Assembly (NCBI RefSeq): GCF_937958065.1
Contig: NZ_CALFXI010000102.1
Coordinates: forward strand, 1-64,000
DNA from: an uncultured Steroidobacter sp.
Lineage (GTDB): Bacteria; Pseudomonadota; Gammaproteobacteria; Steroidobacterales; Steroidobacteraceae
Reading direction: 5' to 3'
DNA length: 64,000 bases
Below are positions 7,569 to 17,235 of this stretch, in pieces. Each line of letters opens with the position of its first letter. Position 1 is the stretch's first letter. A program made the translations under genes and the position numbers. The notes beneath the pieces were generated by a model. It worked only from the letters and a program-made list of their open reading frames with translations, searched no databases and was not told the origin of the DNA.

Positions 7569-9524
7569 ATGGCCGCCGAACTCGGACACTTTGCGCTGAT
7601 CCTGGCGTTCTGCCTGTCATTGCCCCAGGCATTTTTCGGGCTGATGGGCGCGCACTGGCGACGGCCGCACTGGATCGCGCTCGCCAATCGCGCGGTTGCG
7701 GGTCAGTGGGTGTTCACGCTGTTCTCCTTCGCGTGTCTCTCCTACGTTTTCTATCAGAACGATTTCTCGGTGTTGTACGTCGCGCAGAACTCCAACTCGG
7801 AGCTGCCGACGTTCTATCGATTCGCCGCCGTGTGGGGCGCGCACGAAGGCTCGCTGTTGTTGTGGCTGCTCGTGCAGGCGACCTGGGCGCTCGGTGTCGC
7901 GGCCTTCAGCGGCAACATGCCGCAACAGATGACGAGCCGGGTGCTGGGCGTGCTGGGCGTGATCAGCGCCGGCTTCGCGCTGTTCATTCTGATGACCTCG
8001 AATCCCTTCCTGCGCCTGTGGCCGGCGGCGCCGGATGGTCGCGACCTCAATCCACTGTTGCAGGATCCGGCGTTGGCGATTCATCCGCCGATGCTTTACA
8101 TCGGCTATGTCGGCTTCTCGGTGCCGTTCGCGTTCGCGGTGGCCGCGATGCTCGAAGGCAAGCTCGATTCACTGTGGGCGCGTTGGGTGCGTCCGTGGGC
8201 CACGGTTGCCTGGATGTTTCTGACCTGTGGCATCGCGCTCGGCAGCTGGTGGGCGTACTACGAGCTCGGCTGGGGCGGCTGGTGGTTCTGGGATCCGGTG
8301 GAGAACGCGTCGTTCATGCCGTGGCTCATCGGCACCGCGCTGATTCACTCGTTGGCGGTGACCGAGAAGCGGGGCCTGTTCAAGAGCTGGACGTTGTTGC
8401 TGTCGATCACGGCGTTCTCGCTGTCGCTGCTCGGCACCTTCCTGGTCCGCTCGGGCGTGATCGAGTCGGTGCACGCGTTCGCGAGCGATCCGGGGCGCGG
8501 CCTGTTCATCCTGTCGTTCCTCGGCGTGTGCGTGGGCGGGGCGTTGAGTCTGTATGCCTGGCGCGCGCCGCTGTTTCGGTCGAATGCCGGTTTCGCGCCG
8601 GTGTCGCGCGAGTCGTTCCTGCTCTTCAACAACATCCTGCTGGTCGGCGCGACCGCGGTGATCCTGATCGGCACCACGTATCCGATGTTCATGGACGCGT
8701 TCGGCCTCGACAAGGTTTCGGTCGGTCCGCCGTACTTCGAAGCCATGTTCCTGGTGCCGATGTTGCCGATGGTGTTCCTGCTCGTGCCCGGCATGCACGC
8801 GGCGTGGAAGAAGGCTTCGTTCGAATCGACCAAGACGATCCTGGGCGTGCTGCTGATCGTGGCGGTCGTGCTGGCGCTGGCGGTTTCGGTCGGCGTGTAC
8901 GGCTGGCATTCAGCGATGACCATCGTGGGCCTGACGGCGGCGTTCTGGGTGGCCGGCGCCTCGCTGGTCGATCCCGTCAATCGCTGGCGCAAGGGTCACT
9001 CGCTGCCGGCCAGCATCGTCGGCATGAGCGTCGCGCATTTCGGTCTGGCGCTGTTCATCATCGGCGCGACCACGGTGGAGTCGTACAAGGAGGAGACCGA
9101 TCTGAGCCTGAAGCCGGGCCAGTCCGCCGAGCACGCGGGCTTCCAGTTCACCATGACCAAGATCGAAGACGTGAAAGGTCCGAACTACGAAGCGGTGCAG
9201 AGCGAAGTGGTGATCACGCGCGACGGCAAGCAGGTGGCGGTCGTTCATCCGCAGAAGCGGGTCTATCGCGTGCAGAAGAACGCCATGACCGAAGCGGGCA
9301 TCGATGCGCACTGGAATCGCGATCTGTTCGTCGCCATGGGCGAGCCGCTCGGCGGCGACGCGTGGAGCCTGCGCTTGCAATACAAGCCCATGGTCCGATT
9401 CATCTGGTTGGGCGCGGCCGTGATGGCGCTCGGCGGCCTGATCGCCATCTGCGATCGACGCTATCGCAAGCGCGTGACCGTCGACGAAGGCGCCGCGGCC
9501 GCAGCCGGCGCGAAGACCGCCTGA
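7569..9524 (+). CDS. ccmF: Cytochrome c haem lyase subunit CcmF
   Basis: CcmF attaches haem to apocytochrome c. This 651-residue inner-membrane protein has about 14-15 membrane segments and a WWD motif (YELGWGGWWFWDPVENASFMPW region). A periplasmic C-terminal domain near residues 500-615 precedes the last helix. Length and motifs are standard. The family-typical start (MAAELGHFALILAFCLSLPQ) supports the ATG at 7569. Confidence 0.96.
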   Translation: MAAELGHFALILAFCLSLPQAFFGLMGAHWRRPHWIALANRAVAGQWVFTLFSFACLSYVFYQNDFSVLYVAQNSNSELPTFYRFAAVWGAHEGSLLLWLLVQATWALGVAAFSGNMPQQMTSRVLGVLGVISAGFALFILMTSNPFLRLWPAAPDGRDLNPLLQDPALAIHPPMLYIGYVGFSVPFAFAVAAMLEGKLDSLWARWVRPWATVAWMFLTCGIALGSWWAYYELGWGGWWFWDPVENASFMPWLIGTALIHSLAVTEKRGLFKSWTLLLSITAFSLSLLGTFLVRSGVIESVHAFASDPGRGLFILSFLGVCVGGALSLYAWRAPLFRSNAGFAPVSRESFLLFNNILLVGATAVILIGTTYPMFMDAFGLDKVSVGPPYFEAMFLVPMLPMVFLLVPGMHAAWKKASFESTKTILGVLLIVAVVLALAVSVGVYGWHSAMTIVGLTAAFWVAGASLVDPVNRWRKGHSLPASIVGMSVAHFGLALFIIGATTVESYKEETDLSLKPGQSAEHAGFQFTMTKIEDVKGPNYEAVQSEVVITRDGKQVAVVHPQKRVYRVQKNAMTEAGIDAHWNRDLFVAMGEPLGGDAWSLRLQYKPMVRFIWLGAAVMALGGLIAICDRRYRKRVTVDEGAAAAAGAKTA

Positions 9525-9537
9525 GCCTCGTTACCGC

Positions 9538-10071
9538 ATGCTTAAGTATCTGCTTCCTGTCGGGCTGTTCGCTGCACTCGTCGGCTTCTTGTATTTCGGC
9601 CTGGGCCGCGACAAAGAGACGCTGCCCTCGCCGTTGATCGGCAAGGTGGCGCCGATTTTCGAGCTGACGCGTCTGGAAGATCCGGAGAAGACCTTCACGA
9701 ACGCCGAGTTCGCCGGCCAGCCGTACGTGCTGAACGTCTGGGGCACGTGGTGCGTCGGTTGCCGCCAGGAGCACGGCGCGCTGCTGGAAATCGCCCGTCG
9801 AGGCGAAGTCCCCATCGTGGGCTTGAATTGGAATGACGATCGGCAGCAGGCCCTGACCTGGCTGGAGCAGTTGGGCAATCCGTATGCGGTATCCGCCTTT
9901 GACGGTGAAGGCCGCGTGGCCATCGACTGGGGCGTGTACGGTGCGCCGGAAACATTCCTGATCGGCGCGGACGGCAAGGTGCTCAAGAAGCATATCGCCC
10001 CGATCACGGTGCAGATCTGGGAGCAGGAGTTCGTGCCGCTGTTGGCTCAGGCAAAGGCGGCGTCACCATGA
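9538..10071 (+). CDS. ccmG: Thiol:disulfide oxidoreductase CcmG/DsbE
   Basis: CcmG is a membrane-anchored thioredoxin-fold protein that reduces the haem-binding CxxC of apocytochrome c. This 177-residue copy has an N-terminal anchor (residues 4-22) and the active site WGTWCVGC with Cys72 and Cys75. The cis-Pro region is YGAPETF. The proline usual in the CPxC site of many DsbE proteins is Val here. The stop overlaps the ccmH start by 4 bases. Confidence 0.95.
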   Translation: MLKYLLPVGLFAALVGFLYFGLGRDKETLPSPLIGKVAPIFELTRLEDPEKTFTNAEFAGQPYVLNVWGTWCVGCRQEHGALLEIARRGEVPIVGLNWNDDRQQALTWLEQLGNPYAVSAFDGEGRVAIDWGVYGAPETFLIGADGKVLKKHIAPITVQIWEQEFVPLLAQAKAASP

Positions 10072-10499
10072 AACAGCTATTCCTGGCCGCGATCGTGGCG
10101 TTGTTCGGATTGCAGGCGTTTGCCATCGACAAGGCGCCGGCGTTCGAGGATCCCGCGCAGCAGGCTCGTTATGAGCGGCTCTCGCGCGAGCTGCGTTGCC
10201 TGGTGTGCCGAAGCGAGACCATCGCGGACTCCAACGCACAGCTCGCCACCGATTTGCGGCGACAGTTGCGCGAGTTGATGGCGGCTGGCAAGACCGATCA
10301 GGAGATTCTCCAGTACATGACCGACCGTTACGGCGACTATGTGCTTTACAAGCCGCCGGTCGCGCCGCGCACCTGGCTGTTGTGGGCCGCGCCCGCGTTG
10401 CTGGTGATCGGCGGCGGCATCGTCGCTGCCATCGTCATCTCGCGCAAATCCAAGCTTCCTGACACCGATCCGACCGATCCAGGCCTGGGTGCATCGTGA
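10068..10499 (+). CDS. ccmH: Cytochrome c maturation thiol reductase CcmH
   Basis: The 143-residue protein has a signal peptide, the CcmH motif RCLVCRSETI (Cys44, Cys47), the helical bundle (NAQLATDLRRQLRELMAAGKTDQEI), and a C-terminal membrane helix near residues 105-123. It interacts with apocytochrome c together with CcmF and CcmG. This is the short form without a fused TPR domain, the TPR part being the next gene. It ends inside the GTG start of ccmI. Confidence 0.95.
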   Translation: MKQLFLAAIVALFGLQAFAIDKAPAFEDPAQQARYERLSRELRCLVCRSETIADSNAQLATDLRRQLRELMAAGKTDQEILQYMTDRYGDYVLYKPPVAPRTWLLWAAPALLVIGGGIVAAIVISRKSKLPDTDPTDPGLGAS

Positions 10500-11584
10500 C
10501 CACCTTCATCATCGTCTGCGTCGCCATGCTGCTGGCGGCGCTGTTGTGGATGGTGCTGCCGCTGCTGCGCGCGCCCCGGAATGGGAGTGCCAGCGAGTCT
10601 GAGCTGGCCTCCTATCGTGCCGAGCGTCGCTTCTCCGGCGCGGCCGTTGGCTTGTTGCTGCCGGTGCTGGCGATCGTCATGTACGCCGGTCTGAGCAACT
10701 GGGACTGGAAGACGGTCCAGATCGAGAGCCAGCAGGCGCGGGACATGGAGCAGGCCCTGAGCGGCCTGGAGGCCAAGCTCAAAGAGAATCCGGACAACCT
10801 GGACGGCTGGATCATGCTCGGACGCTCGTACACGGCGATGGGTCGTTATCCACGCGCGGCGGATGCATATCAGCATGCGTACGATCTGTCGAAAGGCCAG
10901 AACGTCGAAGCGATCGTCGGTCTCGGCGAAGCCCTCGCGCTCACCGATGAGGCCTCCCTCGCGGGCCGCGCCGGCAAGCTGTTCGATAGCGCGCTGGCGC
11001 TAGCGCCGAATCATCCCAAGGCACTCTGGTATGGCGGCGTGGCCGCGTTGCGCTCCGGTGATCTGCGTCTGGGGCGCGATCGTCTGCAACTGCTCATGGC
11101 GCAGAATCCGCCCGAAGAGATACGCAATGTGCTGGCTCGGCAGATCCAGGATCTGGACGAGCAACTCGCCGGCGGTGGCAATGCCGCGGCACCTGCGGCG
11201 CAGGCTTCAGGGCCATCCGCACCAGCGGCGGCGGGGACGCGTGCAATACAAGTTGCAGTCTCTTTGTCACCGCAGCTGCGACAGCAGATGACCGGCTCGT
11301 TGCCGCTGTTCATCCTGGCTCGCGACCCGAGCGCCGGGGGACCGCCGCTCGCCGTGCAGCGGCACAGCTCCGACTCGCTGCCGTTGAATGTGACACTCTC
11401 GGAAAGTGATGCGATGATTCCGTCCCGCTCCATTGCCACCGTGCCGAAGGTGGTAGTTGTTGCACGGTTGTCGCGCTCCGGCGCGCCTCAGCAGCAAAGC
11501 GGAGATTTATATGGCGAGGCCGAATATGAATTCGGCAAGACCACCGGTCCGTTGACCATCGTCATCGATCGGGTCGTGCCTTGA
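10496..11584 (+). CDS. ccmI: Cytochrome c maturation TPR protein CcmI
   Basis: CcmI is an apocytochrome c chaperone. The 362-residue protein starts with two membrane segments (residues 3-22 and 46-64). It continues with TPR repeats (DNLDGWIMLGRSYTAMGRYPRAADAYQHAY and following), a Gly/Ala-rich linker near 230-250 and a beta-type C-terminal domain. The start is GTG, overlapping the ccmH stop (GTGA). It closes the ccm run; no strong terminator was seen before the next gene 50 bases on. Confidence 0.92.
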   Translation: MTTFIIVCVAMLLAALLWMVLPLLRAPRNGSASESELASYRAERRFSGAAVGLLLPVLAIVMYAGLSNWDWKTVQIESQQARDMEQALSGLEAKLKENPDNLDGWIMLGRSYTAMGRYPRAADAYQHAYDLSKGQNVEAIVGLGEALALTDEASLAGRAGKLFDSALALAPNHPKALWYGGVAALRSGDLRLGRDRLQLLMAQNPPEEIRNVLARQIQDLDEQLAGGGNAAAPAAQASGPSAPAAAGTRAIQVAVSLSPQLRQQMTGSLPLFILARDPSAGGPPLAVQRHSSDSLPLNVTLSESDAMIPSRSIATVPKVVVVARLSRSGAPQQQSGDLYGEAEYEFGKTTGPLTIVIDRVVP

Positions 11585-11633
11585 GCCTCGCCACGTCATT
11601 GACCTTAAGCCGCCGCGCGTTGATCGCTCATTG

Positions 11634-12527
11634 ATGTCAGCACCGACCAAGATTTCTTTTGCCCGCCGCCCCTCGATGGTGCCTGCGTTCGCGCGCGTGC
11701 TGCTCGGCCGCAAGCCATACAGCGCACCCGAGGGCACCGCGATCGAGCCGGTGGAGCTCGAAGCGCGCAAGGTGACGTTGTCGGCCGCGCATCTCCAGCG
11801 CTATCGCGATGTCTGCGCCGTACCCGCGTCCGCTGAAGGTCTGCCGCCGGCGTATCTGCACGTGCTCGCGATGCCGCTGCACATGCAACTGTTCATCGTG
11901 AAGAACTTCCCGGTGAAGGTGCTGGGCCTGATTCATCTGCGTAACACGATTCGCGTGCTCGCGCCGGTGGACGTGCGTGCACCGCTGCGTCTGCGCGTCT
12001 ATTTCGACACCATGCGTGTGACGGACGTGGGCCAGGAATACGATTTCACCACCAGCTACGAGCAGAACGGCATGCTGGTGTGGGAAGAGATCAGCACGAT
12101 GTTTGCTCGCGGCATGTCGGCGCCGAAGGAAGGCGGCAACAGGCAGCGGCCGCAGATCGAGCGCTCCAATCATCCCGAGACGGGCACGCATACCGATACG
12201 CTCGACGTCACGGAAAACACCGGCTGGCGCTACGCGCGTGTCTCTGGCGATTTCAACCCGATTCACCTGACTGCACGCACTGCGCAGATGTTCGGTTTCA
12301 AGCAGGCCGTGGCGCACGGCATGTGGTCCATGGGGCGTTGCCTGGCCTCGGCCGCGCCGCATATTCCGAACACGAACATTCAGATCGACACGCAGTTCAA
12401 GCTGCCGGTCTACATTCCCTCGCAGGCGCTGGCGCGGACCTGGGCGGTGCCCGGCGGCGCGGATATTGCGATGTGCACGATGAAGGGCGACCGGTTGCAT
12501 CTGGCGATGCAGGTCCGGACCCTCTAA
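11634..12527 (+). CDS. MaoC-like acyl dehydratase (double hot-dog)
   Basis: The C-terminal half holds the MaoC hydratase motif: YARVSGDFNPIHL, then FGFKQAVAHGMWSMG, with the catalytic Asp/His pair in DFNPIHL. The N-terminal half looks like a degenerate hot-dog domain, giving about 297 residues. Such proteins hydrate or dehydrate acyl-CoA or acyl-ACP thioesters, typically enoyl to 3-hydroxyacyl. The ATG at 11634 follows an in-frame TTG at 11631. Its neighbour downstream, 11 bases away, is a nitroreductase, so the two may be co-transcribed. The substrate is not apparent. Confidence 0.85.
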   Translation: MSAPTKISFARRPSMVPAFARVLLGRKPYSAPEGTAIEPVELEARKVTLSAAHLQRYRDVCAVPASAEGLPPAYLHVLAMPLHMQLFIVKNFPVKVLGLIHLRNTIRVLAPVDVRAPLRLRVYFDTMRVTDVGQEYDFTTSYEQNGMLVWEEISTMFARGMSAPKEGGNRQRPQIERSNHPETGTHTDTLDVTENTGWRYARVSGDFNPIHLTARTAQMFGFKQAVAHGMWSMGRCLASAAPHIPNTNIQIDTQFKLPVYIPSQALARTWAVPGGADIAMCTMKGDRLHLAMQVRTL

Positions 12528-12538
12528 GAGGACAGACG

Positions 12539-13081
12539 ATGGATTTGCTCGAAGGTATCCACTCGCGTACGTCACCGCTGAAGCTCGCAGCACCGGCGCC
12601 GAGCGCCGCGCAGATCGAGCAGATCATTCGCGCTGGCACGCGCGCTCCGGACCATGGACGCCTGCGTCCCTGGCGATTCACCGTGCTCGAAGGCGCCGCC
12701 CGCGAAAAGCTCGGCGAAGCGATGGCGAATTCGCTCCGCACGCGCGTACCCAATTCGACGCAGGAGCACCTGGATGCCGAGAAGGGTAAAGCGATGCGCG
12801 CGCCAGTCGTGATCCTCGTCGGCGCCAAGATCAGCAAGGGCAAGATCCCGGAGATCGAACAGGTCTGCGCGACGGCCGCAGCGGTGCAGAACATGCTGCT
12901 CGCCGCGCAGGCACTGGGTTTCGGCGCACAGTGGAAGACGGGCGCGGCGGCGTACGATCCCGGCGTCAAGGCGCTGTGCGGTCTGGCGCCGGAAGATCAC
13001 ATCGTCGCGATCGTTTATCTCGGCACGGTGACGTCGCCGGGCCCGCTGGTCGAAGCGCCGCTCGACATCAAGCGTCTTTGA
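12539..13081 (+). CDS. YdjA-like nitroreductase family flavoprotein
   Basis: The 180-residue protein belongs to the short FMN-dependent nitroreductases of the YdjA type. It has an FMN-contact segment RAGTRAPDHGRLRPWRF near residues 30-46, a central CATAAAVQNMLLAAQALGFGAQWKTG, and a C-terminal EDHIVAIVYLGT. It starts 11 bases after the MaoC gene with AGAGGA upstream. The 3' end overlaps the convergent sensor kinase gene by 14 bases. The physiological substrate is unknown. Confidence 0.88.
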   Translation: MDLLEGIHSRTSPLKLAAPAPSAAQIEQIIRAGTRAPDHGRLRPWRFTVLEGAAREKLGEAMANSLRTRVPNSTQEHLDAEKGKAMRAPVVILVGAKISKGKIPEIEQVCATAAAVQNMLLAAQALGFGAQWKTGAAAYDPGVKALCGLAPEDHIVAIVYLGTVTSPGPLVEAPLDIKRL

Positions 13082-16000
13082 TCTCGGCCAGCTTGCGCGC
13101 GAGCTGCTCCAGCGTGAACGGCTTGCCGATCAGGTGCACGCCAGGCTCCAGCACGCCGTTGTGGACGATCGCATTGCGCGTGTAGCCCGTCGTGAACAGC
13201 ACTTTCAGATCTGCCCGGCGCTGACGAGCTTGGTCCGCCAGCATTCGCCCGTCGACCTCGGGCATGACCACGTCCGTGAACATCAGCTCGATTTCGGGAT
13301 GCTGATCGAGCAGCTTTAGCGCCGTCGCGGCGCCGTTCGCTTCCAGAACGTTGTAGCCGAGCTCGGTGAGCGCCTCGACGCTGACGTGGCGCACGCTTTC
13401 CTCATCCTCGACGACCAGGATGGTCGTGCCGGCGCCCGAGATCCCCGGTGTGAAGCGGGCATTGGGCTGCACGTCTTCGGACGCGCCATAGTAGCGTGGC
13501 AGATAGATCTTCGCGGTCGTGCCCTGACCGACCTCGCTGTAGATCTTGACGTGCCCGCCGGACTGATGCACGAAGCCGTGCACCTGGCTCAAGCCGAGTC
13601 CCGTGCCTTTGCCGACCGATTTGGTCGTGAAGAAGGGATCGAATGCCTTCTGGATCACCTCGGATGACATGCCGCAGCCGGTGTCGGTCACCGCGATCAT
13701 CACGTACTGACCTTGCGGCACGCCGGCGTGCTGGGCGGCATAAATGTCATCCAGATGGGCGTTGGCCGTTTCGATGGTGAGCTTGCCGCCTTCGGGCATC
13801 GCGTCGCGCGCGTTCACTGCAAGATTCAAGATGGCGCTTTCCAGCTGATTGGCATCGGTGTGAATCTTCCATAGACCGCCCGCGAGAACGGTCTCGGTGC
13901 GGATGGTTTCGCCGAGGGTCCGATGCAGCAGATCGGACATGCCCGCCACCAGCTTGTTTGCATTGATCGGCTCCGGGCGCAATGGCTGTTGACGTGCGAA
14001 TGCCAGCAGTCGCTCGGTCAATTGCGCCGCGCGCGTGGCGCCGTCGAGCGCGAACGACGCGAAGCGCTGAACGTTCGTATCGCCGCGCGCCAGTCGTCGC
14101 GACAGCATGTCGAGATTGCCGATGACGACGTTCAGCATGTTGTTGAAGTCGTGCGCTATGCCGCCGGTCAGCTGACCGAGCGCTTCCATCTTCTGGGCCT
14201 GACGCAACGCTCTTTCGGCATCGCCGCGAGCTTCGATCTCCGCCTCGACGCGCTGCCTGAGCGTCTCGTTCAGATTCAGCAGGGCCTGTTCGGCCTGCTT
14301 GCGCTCGGTGATATCGATCACGGAGCCGATGTAGCCCAGGAATTCGCCTGTGCCGTCGAAGCGCGGCGCGCCGGCGTCGATCGCCCAACGATATTCGCCA
14401 TCGCGCCGGCGCAGCCGATATTCCATCCGGAAGTGCTCGTGCCTGGCGCTCGCTTCCAGGAACTGGCGGGTCGCAGCGTCGCGGTCGTCCGGGTGAACCG
14501 CAAGCGTCCAGCCCATGCCCAGCGCTTGCGCCTCGGTCTGTCCGGTGAAGTCGTACCAGACCCTGTTGTGATAGACGCCCTGGCCATGCGCATCGGTGAC
14601 CCGGATCATCAGTGGCGAGTTTTCGGCCATGTTCCGGAAGCGTTGCTCGCTCTCGGCGAGCGCGGCCATGTTTTGTCGGCGCACTTGCGCGAGCTTGAGA
14701 TTGGCAAGCACGCGAGCGGTCAGCTCGCGCGCCGAAAACGGCTTGGTCAGATAGTCGTCGGCTCCCTCCTGCAGGCCATCGATGCGCGCCTCTTCACCGG
14801 CGCGAGCGGACAGCATGATTACCGGCAGGTCGCGCAGCTGTGGGTCTTCGCGGATCGCCTTCAGCAAGCCGAAGCCGTCGAGCTCGGGCATCATCACATC
14901 GGTGAGCACCAGATCGGGCCGATTGGCGCGAATGGCGGCGAGGGCGGCCGCGCCGTCGGCGACTGCCTCAACGCGCAGATGTTTGCTCAATAGTCGCGAA
15001 ACGTACTGACGCATGTCGGCGTTGTCGTCGGCCAGCAGCAGCCGGGAGCCTTCGACTTGCGCGAGATCGTCGCCCGCGCCAGCTTCATGGTATTGCTGGA
15101 TGTCACGTCCGGCATCCGACAGCCACGTCAAAGCCTCCTGCACGAACGCATGGGGACGCATGCTATCGCTGGCATCGTCGAGCGCCGCGTCGTAGATCTG
15201 ATCCGACGGCAGGTGCTGTGAACCGAAGGGAATCGTGACCGTGAAGGTCGTGCCTTCGTTCACACGACTGTCCGCATGGATGTTGCCATGATGCAGCCGG
15301 ACCAGCTCCATGATCAGCGCCAGTCCAATGCCGCTGCCTTCGTGCGTGCGGCTCTTCTGGCCTTCGATGCGATGAAAGCGCTCGAACAGCCGCGGCAATT
15401 CTTCGGGCGGCACGCCGACGCCGGTGTCTTTCACGGTGAGCTCGGCGCCGTGGCGGGTCGCTCGCAGGCGCACTTCCACGCCCCCCTGGAAAGTGAACTT
15501 GAACGCATTGGACAGCAGGTTCAGGACGATCTTTTCCCACATCTCCCGATCGACGTAGACCGGCTCGGACAGCGTCGGGCAATCCACCGTGAGCTTCAGC
15601 GAGGCGCGCGTGAGTGCCGATCGGAATGTCGACGCGAGTTCCTCGGTGAGCATGGCGAGATTCGTGGGACAGAACCTCGCTTTGGTGCGACCCGCCTCGA
15701 TCCGCGAAAAATCGAGCAGCGTATTCACGAGCCGCAAGAGCCGCAGCGAGTTGCGATGCGCGACCTGCAAACGTTCCCTCTGCACCAGCGGCAATGGCGC
15801 GTCCGTATCCGCGAGCGCGTCCTCCAGCGGGCCCATCATCAGCGTCAGCGGCGTGCGGAACTCATGGCTCACGTTGGAGAAGAACGTCGTCTTGGCGCGA
15901 TCCAGTTCGGCCAGCCGCTCGACACGCTCGCGCTCCTCTTCAACGGCGCGGGCGTTGTGAATCGCGGTGGCGACATGGCTCGCGATCAAGTTGAAGAACG

Positions 16001-16940
16001 CGCGGTATTCCTCATCCAGCCGCCGCGTGGGATTGACGCCGCCGATCAGAACCGCCATTGGTCGATCCTGGCCTCCCGACATCACCGGCACCAGCATCGC
16101 TTCGACGATGGGTCGAGCGGCGGGCCCGAGCGGGAACGCCGGACTTGGCGTCAAGCGCACCGATCGAGGCTGACAGGATTCAACGACTTCGCGCAACGGC
16201 CACGGATTACGCTCGGCATCGAGATCCAGTATGCGCAGGGAACATTCGTCCGCACCGATTGCCACTCCGGTGCTGCGATTCAGCACGGCCCGGCGCTGCA
16301 CGGGGTCGATCCGGTAGAGCAGGGCAAAGGGCACGTCTTCCGGGTTCTTGGCGAGCGTATCGATGGCGGAGGCGCATGCGCTCTCCACCGAGCGTTCCAC
16401 CAGCGCCTTGGCAGCCAGCTCCGACAAGGTACGAAGACGGCGTGCGTTGAGCACCTTGTGCGTAGTCTCCGCGCTCGGACAGAACAGGCCGGCGACCTGG
16501 CCGGTCTCGTCCCGAATCGGACTGTAGGAGAAGGAGTAGTAGGTTTCTTCCAGGAACTCGCCGCGACTCATGAAGAGCTGCACGTCGTCCACGAAGCTGG
16601 CTTCGCCGTGCTGAAAGACCTTTTCGGCGAGCGGGCCGCACACATCCCAGATCTCCGCCCAGACTTCCTCGGCCGGCCGGCCCAACGCCCAGGGATGCTT
16701 GGCCGGGCCGAGCACCTGGACGTACGCGTCGTTGTAGATGAATGTGGCTCTGGGTCCCCAGCTCATCCACATCGGATGGCGGGAGTCGAGCACCAGGTTG
16801 ACGGCGGTTCGCAGGCTCTGCGGCCAGCGATCGAGCGGGCCCAGCGGGGTTCTCGACCAGTCGAAGGCGCTCACCAGGCGCCCCAATTCACTGCCGTTGT
16901 TGAAGGTAGGGATGTCGGAACGCGCGGCGGAGGGCGGCAT
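13068..16940 (-). CDS. Hybrid sensor kinase with two kinase modules and two receivers
   Basis: I start this protein of 1290 residues at the ATG at 16940, because the family N-terminus (ELGRLVSAFDWSRTPLGPLDRWPQS) begins just after it; a start at 17090 is possible. Order: PAS-like domain (about 15-160), GAF (180-340), first HisKA/HATPase with phospho-His359 in SHEFRTPL, receiver 1 with Asp681 (TDVMMPELDG), PAS/PAC (770-880), second HisKA/HATPase with His930 in GGIAHDFNN, and receiver 2 with Asp1223. It has no membrane segment, so it senses a cytoplasmic cue. No output domain or cognate regulator is adjacent; the divergent neighbour is hutH. Confidence 0.9.
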   Translation of the reverse strand: MPPSAARSDIPTFNNGSELGRLVSAFDWSRTPLGPLDRWPQSLRTAVNLVLDSRHPMWMSWGPRATFIYNDAYVQVLGPAKHPWALGRPAEEVWAEIWDVCGPLAEKVFQHGEASFVDDVQLFMSRGEFLEETYYSFSYSPIRDETGQVAGLFCPSAETTHKVLNARRLRTLSELAAKALVERSVESACASAIDTLAKNPEDVPFALLYRIDPVQRRAVLNRSTGVAIGADECSLRILDLDAERNPWPLREVVESCQPRSVRLTPSPAFPLGPAARPIVEAMLVPVMSGGQDRPMAVLIGGVNPTRRLDEEYRAFFNLIASHVATAIHNARAVEEERERVERLAELDRAKTTFFSNVSHEFRTPLTLMMGPLEDALADTDAPLPLVQRERLQVAHRNSLRLLRLVNTLLDFSRIEAGRTKARFCPTNLAMLTEELASTFRSALTRASLKLTVDCPTLSEPVYVDREMWEKIVLNLLSNAFKFTFQGGVEVRLRATRHGAELTVKDTGVGVPPEELPRLFERFHRIEGQKSRTHEGSGIGLALIMELVRLHHGNIHADSRVNEGTTFTVTIPFGSQHLPSDQIYDAALDDASDSMRPHAFVQEALTWLSDAGRDIQQYHEAGAGDDLAQVEGSRLLLADDNADMRQYVSRLLSKHLRVEAVADGAAALAAIRANRPDLVLTDVMMPELDGFGLLKAIREDPQLRDLPVIMLSARAGEEARIDGLQEGADDYLTKPFSARELTARVLANLKLAQVRRQNMAALAESEQRFRNMAENSPLMIRVTDAHGQGVYHNRVWYDFTGQTEAQALGMGWTLAVHPDDRDAATRQFLEASARHEHFRMEYRLRRRDGEYRWAIDAGAPRFDGTGEFLGYIGSVIDITERKQAEQALLNLNETLRQRVEAEIEARGDAERALRQAQKMEALGQLTGGIAHDFNNMLNVVIGNLDMLSRRLARGDTNVQRFASFALDGATRAAQLTERLLAFARQQPLRPEPINANKLVAGMSDLLHRTLGETIRTETVLAGGLWKIHTDANQLESAILNLAVNARDAMPEGGKLTIETANAHLDDIYAAQHAGVPQGQYVMIAVTDTGCGMSSEVIQKAFDPFFTTKSVGKGTGLGLSQVHGFVHQSGGHVKIYSEVGQGTTAKIYLPRYYGASEDVQPNARFTPGISGAGTTILVVEDEESVRHVSVEALTELGYNVLEANGAATALKLLDQHPEIELMFTDVVMPEVDGRMLADQARQRRADLKVLFTTGYTRNAIVHNGVLEPGVHLIGKPFTLEQLARKLAEIKDA

Positions 16941-17235
16941 CGGTATCTTGGTTATCGCCGTTGCAAAGTTACACAACAATCGATGGAACCGAGCGGTTCC
17001 CTTCGAGTGTGGCGAAGCCGCTTTTTTTGCCACCGCTGCGCGGGCGTCGAGCCCGCGCCTCGACTCATCAAGCATCGGCAGCATGGGCAAGCACTGCGTC
17101 GGCGTGCACGGGCCGATCGCATCGTCGACAGCGATCCGAGCGGCGCGACCTCATCGAGAGCGGCGGGGTGTGCGATCGATCTAGGGCGCAGCGATATACT
17201 GCAATCCTGGACGCACAGCTGCGGAGGATGGAGCG

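Noticed and set aside
7706..9637. Long open frame of 643 codons overlapping ccmF on the same strand
   Set aside because: Its Arg-rich translation is the GC-rich shadow of ccmF, which has clear family motifs.
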